Shown here: one piece after another, positions 25,518 through 32,021 of the stretch
How positions within the stretch are numbered: position 1 is the stretch's first letter
Layout: each line of letters begins with the position of its first letter
NCBI GenBank assembly: GCA_017303995.1
Contig: JAFLBE010000049.1
Span: forward strand, 1 to 32,392
Length of the DNA stretch: 32,392 nucleotides
Source: Bacteroidota bacterium
Lineage (GTDB): Bacteria > Bacteroidota > JABWAT01
Direction of reading: 5' to 3'
Position numbers and translations under genes: made by a program
The notes under the pieces: generated by a model
The model's database searches: none
The model's input: only the letters and a program-made list of their open reading frames with translations
Told to the model about the DNA's origin: nothing

Positions 25518-27947
25518 TTAATTAACAAATTTCCCGAACTGAACCAGTTCCAGCTTTGCCTGATCTTTGATCGTTTTAAACTTTGTTGTTGAATACAAAT
25601 TCATCAGGGCAGGTACAAAGTTATCTTTGGGCAATTCACTGACTTCTGTCAGAATATTTTCGACCAGAATTTCATCATCTTCGAACTGAATCACAGCCAG
25701 CCAGGCATTGATCGTACGCTCATTTTTTATATCAAGCCGTTTCATTGCCCGAAGTGCGGATTCCCGCATTTTTCTATGAAACGGAGGTCGGGTAAAACCC
25801 TCCAGCCAGACAATATCTGATGACTTCACGCCTTCCTCGCCCACATAGTCAATGATCTGGGCCTTTAATTCCGGACTGAAATCTGGTTTATCCATTTTGG
25901 CTTTAAAAAAAGTAAGCGCGTCGAGTGGTTTCAATTTTACCATTTCTGCCATAGAAATAAACTGAACGGTATAACTCAGATCAGATTCGAATAGAGATTT
26001 GGCAATTTTCCAGGCTTCGTCCTTTTGTTTCAAATCACTTAATTTTCTGGTTGAAGTTGCCCTTACCATTGAGCTGGAATCTGTAAGTCCTGGTTTAAGC
26101 AGCTCCAGAGATAACCGTTCCTTATCAAAAGCCATGAAATTGAGTGCTTCTGATCGTGCATTTTCATACGGATGGTTCAGATAGACTTTCTTTAAAGCAG
26201 AGAAAACCGTTTCCGAATAGGTGGTGTCACCTAAACCCAATAGAGCGTCGTAGATCTCAGTAAAGTTTTCGGCATTTTCAAGCTGATAAAGCCACATGGA
26301 TTCTGGTTTCTGGCAGGCCGTCGTTTCCAGAAGATAATTCCACTTGTCAAAAATAACGTTTTTCAACTTATAGATGCCGGTAAATTTATAAACCGTGTCA
26401 GCAGAAGCTGTCCATAGTTTTTGAAGCTGTTTACTACTGTCGGAGTCAATTTCAAGCAAAAACGGGGTTTTAAAAATCCCGGTCAGAGAATCTAAAGGCT
26501 GGGTTTGCCGCAATCTGACCATCAGAACACCTGCTGATGAATCGTGATCCCACGAAACAGCAAATTGTGGAAATCCGGCTTTATAAATCCACTGATCAAA
26601 AAACCAATGTAAATTTTGTCCGGTTTCTTCTTCGATCGCCACCTGAAAATCTTCTGTGCTGGCAGGCTGATAATCGAATTTCTGAAGATAATGACGAAGT
26701 CCGTCCCGGAAACCTTCTTCTCCCAAAACAAACCGCAACATGTGAAGAATGCTCGCTCCTCGCGGGTAAAGATTAGTTGTGTACGAATCAGGATGAACCA
26801 AAGGTCGCCTTCCTCTTGACCGGTCAGAAAAAATCCCGGCATATTGATTATCATAAATCTCGGTTTCAAAATTTTCTTTTGATTTAAACCGCTCAGTATA
26901 GAGTGTTTCAAAGTAAGTGGCGAAGGATTCATTGAGCCAAAGATGCCTGAAATCACGGCAAGTCACCCGGTCGCCCCACCACTGATGAACAAGTTCATGG
27001 GCAACAAGTGCGTCAGAACTTCCATCGAGCAAATCCCGGTCACTCAGGTTGATGCTGTTGTCGTTCATGGTTGTGGCAGTCGTATTTTCCATCCCGCCAA
27101 ACATAAAATCCTGAATGACAATCTGGGCATATTTTTCCCATTTGAGCGGAATCCCGATGTAATCTGTATAAAACTTCACCATGTCGGGAGTTTTGCTGAA
27201 TCCTCTCACACCTTCCCTTTTTAAATCCGGATAAACCCAATATTCCAAAGGAAACGTACCGGCCTTATCTTTTACCACGGTATAATTACCAACACCCAGC
27301 ATAATCAGATAACTGGAATGTGGAAGTTGTTGTTTCCAGTGAAAGGTTTTCGTTTTGTCTTTTTTGTTTTGTGTTTCCTTTACAAGCTTTCCGTTGCTGA
27401 GTGCTTTGAGCGTGTCGGGTATGGTTACAATAAGTTCACTTGTGGCTTTGTCTGATGGATAATCATAGCATGGAAACCAAAAACGATTGTCGTGATCTTC
27501 ACCTTGAGTCCAGACCTGAGTTCTGCGGTAAGGTGTATTTTCTGTCGGAATTCTGAAGTACATTCCTTTTCGTGGATGGTCAATCCGGTATTCAAACCGT
27601 GTGGTTAAAATCTCTCCCTTTTTAACCGGCGTTTTCAGGGAAAAAAGAATTCTTTCTTTTTCTGTGCGAAAGGAAACAGGTTTCCCCTTTTGTGTTACTT
27701 TTTTAAAATCGAGCTCAACGGCATGAAACCAGAATGCAGTGTCACCAGTGGCAAGTGCTTCCCAGGTTATTTCTGTAACGGCATCCGCTGAACGATCTTC
27801 CAGATTTAAAACCAGCGAAATTTTATAATGCTGCACATCATAATTTCGGTCTGGCGTTTGTCCATCATCCTTTTGTTCAAATAAGGCCTGACCAGAAGCC
27901 AAACCTGATAAAACAAGGGTGAAAAAAAGCGATAAAATCAGTTTCAT
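25518..27947 (-). CDS. Secreted M1-family zinc aminopeptidase with helical-repeat C-terminus
   Basis: 809 residues. A signal peptide (1-~19, ending ASG) sends it to the periplasm or outside. The beta-rich N-terminal domain leads to the exopeptidase motif GGMEN (284-288) and the zinc site HELVHQWWGD with H317, E318, H321 and E340 (LNESFATYFE). A YPRGASILHML stretch probably contains the transition-state tyrosine. Residues ~580-809 are HEAT-like helical pairs (for example SEALNFMAF, MVRATSTRKLSDL, MRESALRAMKRL). It removes N-terminal residues from peptides for nutrient use. It is divergent from the GAF gene across a 136-base region with candidate regulatory palindromes. Confidence 0.93.
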   Translation of the reverse strand: MKLILSLFFTLVLSGLASGQALFEQKDDGQTPDRNYDVQHYKISLVLNLEDRSADAVTEITWEALATGDTAFWFHAVELDFKKVTQKGKPVSFRTEKERILFSLKTPVKKGEILTTRFEYRIDHPRKGMYFRIPTENTPYRRTQVWTQGEDHDNRFWFPCYDYPSDKATSELIVTIPDTLKALSNGKLVKETQNKKDKTKTFHWKQQLPHSSYLIMLGVGNYTVVKDKAGTFPLEYWVYPDLKREGVRGFSKTPDMVKFYTDYIGIPLKWEKYAQIVIQDFMFGGMENTTATTMNDNSINLSDRDLLDGSSDALVAHELVHQWWGDRVTCRDFRHLWLNESFATYFETLYTERFKSKENFETEIYDNQYAGIFSDRSRGRRPLVHPDSYTTNLYPRGASILHMLRFVLGEEGFRDGLRHYLQKFDYQPASTEDFQVAIEEETGQNLHWFFDQWIYKAGFPQFAVSWDHDSSAGVLMVRLRQTQPLDSLTGIFKTPFLLEIDSDSSKQLQKLWTASADTVYKFTGIYKLKNVIFDKWNYLLETTACQKPESMWLYQLENAENFTEIYDALLGLGDTTYSETVFSALKKVYLNHPYENARSEALNFMAFDKERLSLELLKPGLTDSSSMVRATSTRKLSDLKQKDEAWKIAKSLFESDLSYTVQFISMAEMVKLKPLDALTFFKAKMDKPDFSPELKAQIIDYVGEEGVKSSDIVWLEGFTRPPFHRKMRESALRAMKRLDIKNERTINAWLAVIQFEDDEILVENILTEVSELPKDNFVPALMNLYSTTKFKTIKDQAKLELVQFGKFVN

Positions 27948-27975
27948 TTTTTATCCATTTAATATCAATACAAAT

Positions 27976-27996
27976 AAACCCAAATAAATTGGGTTT
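27976..27996. promoter_or_regulatory. Perfect hairpin in the divergent promoter region
   Basis: AAACCCAA (27976-27983) and TTGGGTTT (27989-27996) form an eight-base perfect stem with a five-base loop, 29 bases upstream of the aminopeptidase start. TTGACA at 27995-28000, pointing to the GAF gene, overlaps its right end. Could be an operator or a 5' leader hairpin; weak evidence. Confidence 0.35.
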
Positions 27997-28023
27997 GACA
28001 ACATAAACTTTAAAGTTTTTGAT

Positions 28024-28038
28024 AATATTTGAAATATT
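28024..28038. promoter_or_regulatory. Palindromic operator-like site upstream of the GAF gene
   Basis: AATATTT-G-AAATATT is a perfect seven-base inverted repeat around one base, 45 bases before the GAF gene ATG and close to where a -10 region would lie (TTGACA at 27995 has a 20-base gap to GATAAT at 28021, longer than ideal). AT-only palindromes arise easily, so confidence is low. Confidence 0.3.
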
Positions 28039-28083
28039 TCAGGTAATCCTTATCTTTCTGGTAAGTTTCAAAAGGATCTGATC

Positions 28084-28833
28084 ATGAAGCATGTTACACG
28101 CGAACAGGCCATTCAATCTGCAGCAAATTTAATTTCAGCAGCAGAATCCGGCGAACACATTGTCATTACAGACAATGACAAAACAATCGCCCAGATTTTG
28201 CAGTGCGATAAAGAAACCCTTGATATCAATTATCTCCACAATCTTACCGAAAAACTGATCCGCGTCATTTTACCGCTCGGACTTAAACTTTCTGCAGAAA
28301 AAGATCTGAACAAACTACTCGAACTTATTTTGCTTGAAGCACAGGATATTTGCGGTGCAGATGGCGGAACTCTTTATCTCCGTGGAAGAAACCACGAACT
28401 TAAATTTGTAAACATCCGTACCAAATCGTTGAAACTTGCCGCTGGCGGTTCAACCGGGAACCCGATTACCCTTCCGCCATTAAAAATTCTTGAAGACGGA
28501 ACCGGGAAACCAAACCTTAAATTTGCTGCCACCTGGGTGTGTATCAACGGAAAAACCTTAAACATTCCGGACGTTTATCACTCATCCGAATTTGATTTTT
28601 CGGGTGCTAAAAGATTTGATCAGGGAAATAATTACAAAACGGTTTCCTGTCTTTCCGTTCCGCTTCAGGATAATGATAAAAATGCGTTGGGAGTCATTCA
28701 ATTGATTAATGCAACTGAACCGGTTACAGGAAAAATAATTCCGTTTAATAAGTTTCTGGTTCAGATTGTGGAATCGATGGCCTTGCAGGCTTCTGCGGCT
28801 TTACAGAATCATATTGAGAAGCTGAGGGGATAG
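28084..28833 (+). CDS. Stand-alone GAF-domain protein
   Basis: 249 residues, soluble. Residues 1-~60 are helical with no family I recognise. Residues ~65-245 are one GAF domain (NKLLELILLEAQDICGADGG, then SCLSVPLQD and LGVIQLINA), close in style to phosphodiesterase/cyclase GAF domains that bind cyclic nucleotides or other small ligands. No output domain is attached, so it must act through a partner or as a ligand buffer. It is transcribed alone, divergent from the aminopeptidase. AAGGA seven bases before the ATG supports the start. A heptamer array begins a few bases after its stop codon. A link to the PP2C signalling block is possible but unsupported by position. Confidence 0.85.
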   Translation: MKHVTREQAIQSAANLISAAESGEHIVITDNDKTIAQILQCDKETLDINYLHNLTEKLIRVILPLGLKLSAEKDLNKLLELILLEAQDICGADGGTLYLRGRNHELKFVNIRTKSLKLAAGGSTGNPITLPPLKILEDGTGKPNLKFAATWVCINGKTLNIPDVYHSSEFDFSGAKRFDQGNNYKTVSCLSVPLQDNDKNALGVIQLINATEPVTGKIIPFNKFLVQIVESMALQASAALQNHIEKLRG

Positions 28834-28836
28834 GAA

Positions 28837-28868
28837 TAGTTACAGGTGGTAAGTTATAAGTGGTAAGT
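28837..28868 (+). repeat. Heptamer array after the GAF gene
   Basis: GGTAAGT, TATAAGT, GGTAAGT in phase at 28848-28868, preceded by a less regular TAGTTAC-like unit, 14 bases past the TAG stop codon. Nearly identical to the sense-strand array after ppa. Confidence 0.75.
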
Positions 28869-28945
28869 CAAGGAAAACGAAGATCCCTTGGGCTAGCTAA
28901 AAAGAAAAAAACTGATTGGGCTTCAAAGAACTTCTCTGAGAGGTT

Positions 28946-28973
28946 GTCATCCAGAACCTGATCCGGGATCCAT
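28946..28973 (+). repeat. Diverged copy of the 28-base hairpin repeat inside the symporter 3' end
   Basis: Starts GTCATCCAGAACC and ends GGGATCCAT. It differs from the copy at 16811-16838 at three positions, all in the left arm. Read on the minus strand it encodes the last eight residues and the stop codon of the symporter gene. Confidence 0.9.
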
Positions 28974-30356
28974 GTATTGTTTCTTCTTAAATAAGAATCC
29001 CACCAACATTCCACCCATCACCAAAACCCCGGGATAAAACGGACTCAACTGGAACAGTGACTGAAAGACTTCAGGGAAAAGCAATCCTGCAACCCACCAG
29101 CCTGAAGAAACCAGAAAAGTGACCAGCATCATCCCTGCCATAGGTAAATTTTTCACCCAATCCGGCTTGAAATAAACCATCATCAGGGGAACAAGTAAAG
29201 CCGGAAGCACAACCGAACCCAATGTGTACCAGATGTTCACAATCATTTCGGAATAAACGGCAATTCCAAAACTCAAAACAGCCACAATCAGGAGAGAAAT
29301 ACGGGTGACCTTGACCGATTCTGCATCAGGTGTTCCTTTCCATCTCATCCAGAAGTCTTTGCCCAAAGATTGAGCTGCCAGAAAACTAAATCCGTTCAAC
29401 GTGGAAAGCACTGTCGCCAGCATCCCGGTGAAAAATAATCCTTTTGCTACTGACGGTAAAATCTGATCTGCAAGTGCCGGATAAGAAAGGGAGGCCTTGG
29501 CAAGATCTGGCAGTGCTGCCCGGGCGTATAATCCGGTAAGCGTGGTGCAAATATCAAAAACAAGCCAGAACCCGATGCTGATCAAAATCCCCTTTCTTGC
29601 AATCTGCGGACTTTTTGCTGAATAACACCGTTGGTAAAAACCCGGATCAGCCAATGTCATGGAAGCGATAAAAAACCAAACTACAAGACCTGCACCGGTT
29701 CCGGCAGGAATCCATTCCAGGTGAGCAGGCGGTAAATTAAGTTGCAGGAATTCAAATCCGCCAAAAGTGAACCAGGCAACCGGGAGAATGATAAAAAAGC
29801 CGCCAAACATAAGTGCAAACTGAAGAAAATCGGTCACAATCAAGGTTTTATATCCGCCAATCCCCACATAAATAAGAGAAAAGAACAGTGCAATAATCAT
29901 TGAAATCCAAATTGGAACCGGCAGAATCAGCGAAATCAGAATTCCTGACATGAGAACGTAAGGTGCAGGTGAAACCATCAGAAAGGTAAACAAAGCGCTC
30001 AGAAGTCCCGCCCGGCGACCATAGGAGGCTTCAATCTGATCAGGAATAGAAATCAGGTTGGACTTCCGGATCCTTGGTGCCAACAAGATTGCAAAAATGA
30101 ACGCAAAAACGTAATAGGGGAAACCAAACGCCAGCCAGTTTGAAATCCCGTACGTGTAAGAATATTCGCCGACCCCCAGAATTCCGCCGTACCAGGTTGC
30201 TACCAAAGTCACCACAAATCCGGGTAAAGTAACTTTTCTTCCCGCCAGTAAAAAATCATCCTGAGATTGTTTTTTTACCGATGCACGAATTCCCAAAACT
30301 AAAAGCAGCAGAAAATAAATGGCAACTACAGAATAATCTGCAATGGAGAAATTCAC
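28947..30356 (-). CDS. Sodium:solute symporter family transporter (possible thiamine uptake)
   Basis: 469 residues with about 13 hydrophobic helices, typical of the SSS family. Family landmarks include YFLLLLVLGI with the following DDFLLAGR loop in the first loop region, GGYKTLIVTDFLQF and the LSTLNGFSFLAAQSLGKDF region with the sodium-site serine/threonine pattern. It should couple solute uptake to the sodium gradient at the inner membrane. The start is a GTG whose first four bases overlap the stop of the thiamine pyrophosphokinase gene (GTGA), with GGAAG seven bases upstream. That pairing suggests thiamine or a precursor as substrate (inference). The C-terminal MDPGSGSG and stop come from a dispersed hairpin repeat. 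Confidence 0.9.
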   Translation of the reverse strand: MNFSIADYSVVAIYFLLLLVLGIRASVKKQSQDDFLLAGRKVTLPGFVVTLVATWYGGILGVGEYSYTYGISNWLAFGFPYYVFAFIFAILLAPRIRKSNLISIPDQIEASYGRRAGLLSALFTFLMVSPAPYVLMSGILISLILPVPIWISMIIALFFSLIYVGIGGYKTLIVTDFLQFALMFGGFFIILPVAWFTFGGFEFLQLNLPPAHLEWIPAGTGAGLVVWFFIASMTLADPGFYQRCYSAKSPQIARKGILISIGFWLVFDICTTLTGLYARAALPDLAKASLSYPALADQILPSVAKGLFFTGMLATVLSTLNGFSFLAAQSLGKDFWMRWKGTPDAESVKVTRISLLIVAVLSFGIAVYSEMIVNIWYTLGSVVLPALLVPLMMVYFKPDWVKNLPMAGMMLVTFLVSSGWWVAGLLFPEVFQSLFQLSPFYPGVLVMGGMLVGFLFKKKQYMDPGSGSG

Positions 30357-30973
30357 TTCAGCACTTCCATTAGAATGAGATTCCCGGTTTGCCAGGAAAT
30401 TGAAACCTCGCCACCTTCTGCCTGATTAAGTGTGCCATTTCTGACACCAAGGGAAAGCGTATCGTCAGTCAACGGCCATTTTAGGCCGGTTGTGGTAATA
30501 CCGGTTGCAGTAGGAATTGGAATCAGTGAAAGGATGGTTCCGGCAGGAAAATCACATTTAAAATCAGCAGGAATCCGGTAAACATGGTGCAGATTGGATT
30601 TGAGAATGACAGGTAAATCACTTCCAACCCGGATGAGAGAAGACATATTTCCTATGGAGTGATCAATTCTGAGGCCTAAGGCACCCCAAATAATTATTTT
30701 CTCAGGGTTGTAAGTTCTGCAGAAACTGAGCACTTTTTCAAAGTCGGTCGTTTCCTGATCTTCGATTTTCACCTGTTCAACGGTTTCAAACCGGATGAGA
30801 ACTTCCGGTCTGACTGAATCAAAATCGCCGATAATCACATCGGGAACCAAACCAAATTCTGCAGCCGTATTTGCCCCGCCATCGGCACAAATAAATAAAT
30901 CAGAGGCAAATAAATCTGACCGGAACCGTTCACGATCAGGTTGTTCGCCATTGCAGATTACAATTATTTGCAT
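30353..30973 (-). CDS. Thiamine pyrophosphokinase
   Basis: 206 residues. Transfers pyrophosphate from ATP to thiamine to give thiamine diphosphate, the cofactor also needed by the 2-oxoacid oxidoreductase in this window. Signatures: ICADGGAN (28-35), IIGDFDS (47-53) and DQETTDFEKVL (72-82), followed by the C-terminal beta domain with SLIPIPTATGITTTGLKWPL. The ATG at 30973 fits the family start (MQIIVICNGE); a GTG at 30988 would add five residues drawn from a hairpin. Neither has a ribosome-binding site. Overlaps the symporter gene by four bases. I looked for a TPP riboswitch upstream and did not find the conserved CTGAGA-type core. Confidence 0.92.
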   Translation of the reverse strand: MQIIVICNGEQPDRERFRSDLFASDLFICADGGANTAAEFGLVPDVIIGDFDSVRPEVLIRFETVEQVKIEDQETTDFEKVLSFCRTYNPEKIIIWGALGLRIDHSIGNMSSLIRVGSDLPVILKSNLHHVYRIPADFKCDFPAGTILSLIPIPTATGITTTGLKWPLTDDTLSLGVRNGTLNQAEGGEVSISWQTGNLILMEVLK

Positions 30974-30977
30974 AAAT

Positions 30978-30998
30978 GAAAAAGCCACTTTCGTGGCA
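30978..30998 (-). terminator. Hairpin with GAAA loop and T-run just before the thiamine pyrophosphokinase start
   Basis: On the minus strand GCCAC-GAAA-GTGGC (30997-30984) is followed directly by TTTTT. It has the form of a short intrinsic terminator and ends only a few bases before the ATG. It might stop transcripts arriving from the bcp side or act as a leader attenuator. The five-base stem is short. Confidence 0.45.
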
Positions 30999-31004
30999 GA
31001 TTAA

Positions 31005-31219
31005 ATGATAGAATATTGGGTGACCTGTGATATGTGATATGTCCCTCGATAATATCCCGAACACGTCCCACAAATAAAGGGCACTTCGACTCCGCTCAGT
31101 GACCTTTATTTACAATTTCAGGTAAACCGTACCTGGTTTTTGTGACCTGTGATCCGTGATTTGTGACCGGTATTTCGTCCCTAGTCCCCAGTCACTTGTC
31201 CCTCGTCCCTAGTCCCTGT
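31005..31219. repeat. Heptamer arrays flanking a core-repeat hairpin, 3' of bcp
   Basis: Three structured parts fill this gap. An 11-unit heptamer array occupies 31142-31218, every unit beginning GT on the plus strand (GTGACCT, GTGATCC ... GTCCCTA, GTCCCTG), and ends one base from the bcp stop codon. The second copy of the 26-base core (31079-31104) has local arms AAATAAAGG (31072-31080) and CCTTTATTT (31103-31111). A second array of four units of the same type lies at 31020-31047. A small stem CAGGTA/TACCTG sits at 31119-31135. The thiamine pyrophosphokinase promoter must lie in or near this DNA. Confidence 0.9.
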
Positions 31220-31684
31220 TTACAGAGTTTTCAAATCTTCAAGAATTTCTTTGGCGTGATCTTCAGGCTTTACCTTCGGATAGGTTTTCAGAATTTTACC
31301 GGTTTCCCCAATGATAAAAGTTGATCTGAAAATTCCCATGTACTTCCGGCCATACATTGATTTTTCACCATAAGCACCAAACGCTGATGAAAGCTCATTG
31401 TTCACATCAGCCCAAAGCGGAAAATTCAGATTGTACTTGGCAATAAATTTTTCGTGTTTCTTTTCATCATCACCCGAAACGCCAATTACCTGAATTCCGG
31501 CTGCTTTCAAATCAGCCTGTTCATCACGGAAACTGCAGGCTTCCTTTGTACAACCCGGTGTGTCATCTTTCGGATAGAAATACAAAACGACTTTTTTCCC
31601 GGCAAGATTTTTCAGGGAAACAGGTTTTCCATCCTGATCTTTTACCATGATATCAAGGGGGGCAAGATCACCAACTTTAAGCAT
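31220..31684 (-). CDS. bcp: Thiol peroxidase, Bcp/PrxQ-type peroxiredoxin
   Basis: 154 residues. Reduces hydrogen peroxide and organic hydroperoxides using thioredoxin. The motif FYPKDDTPGCTKEAC holds peroxidatic C45 and the resolving C50 five residues later, the atypical 2-Cys arrangement of PrxQ. T42 and the FRSTFIIGETG strand complete the active site. The ATG at 31684 has GGAG six bases upstream; a TTG one codon earlier is less likely. It lies 39 bases downstream of the antitoxin-like gene, possibly on the same transcript. A long heptamer array begins one base after its stop codon. Confidence 0.95.
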   Translation of the reverse strand: MLKVGDLAPLDIMVKDQDGKPVSLKNLAGKKVVLYFYPKDDTPGCTKEACSFRDEQADLKAAGIQVIGVSGDDEKKHEKFIAKYNLNFPLWADVNNELSSAFGAYGEKSMYGRKYMGIFRSTFIIGETGKILKTYPKVKPEDHAKEILEDLKTL

Positions 31685-31723
31685 CAATTTCTCCGTAATT
31701 TATATAATGTTTTGGTAAAGCGG

Positions 31724-31945
31724 TCATTTCGCTTTTTCATACCGGGCGGTTCTTACAACTTCAACTTCATTAGTAATTTCTTCCATTGTCGGGAGAACTT
31801 TACCTTCATTTCTTCTCAATTTTTTTATGATTTTTAAAAACTGATCACCAGAAGTATCTGTAATTGAAATAAGTTTGAGGTCAGCAAGATCCTGCAATAG
31901 CCGGGTTGCTTTTGGATTTAAAATATCAATTTTTAATGTACTCAT
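31724..31945 (-). CDS. Small antitoxin-like protein without a visible toxin
   Basis: 73 residues, charged and probably helical. It begins STLKIDILNPKATRLLQDLADLKLISI and ends EEITNEVEVVRTARYEKAK. This pattern resembles small Bacteroidota proteins annotated as antitoxins or as unnamed partners of RelE/PIN-type toxins, where the VRTxRY tail sits just before the toxin gene. Here no toxin follows. The overlapping ATGA opens only a 16-codon frame before bcp. Upstream is the ABC ATPase end. No ribosome-binding site is clear at the ATG. It may be a solitary regulator, a remnant of a toxin-antitoxin pair, or a housekeeping protein wrongly grouped with antitoxins. Confidence 0.7.
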   Translation of the reverse strand: MSTLKIDILNPKATRLLQDLADLKLISITDTSGDQFLKIIKKLRRNEGKVLPTMEEITNEVEVVRTARYEKAK

Positions 31946-32021
31946 AAATCAATTTTTCGATTTTATTTATAATCCCCATTCCAACCCAACACATCAATCT
32001 CTGTTTAGATTCCAACGGACT

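Noticed and set aside
31142-31218. CRISPR-like array
   Set aside because: The repeat unit is seven bases with no spacers, and no cas gene is present.
31000-31219. TPP riboswitch ahead of thiamine pyrophosphokinase
   Set aside because: I searched by eye for the conserved CTGAGA-type core and its partner segment and found only heptamer arrays and short hairpins.
31685-31739. Toxin gene after the antitoxin-like gene
   Set aside because: The frame opened by the overlapping ATGA has only 16 codons before a stop and no toxin features.
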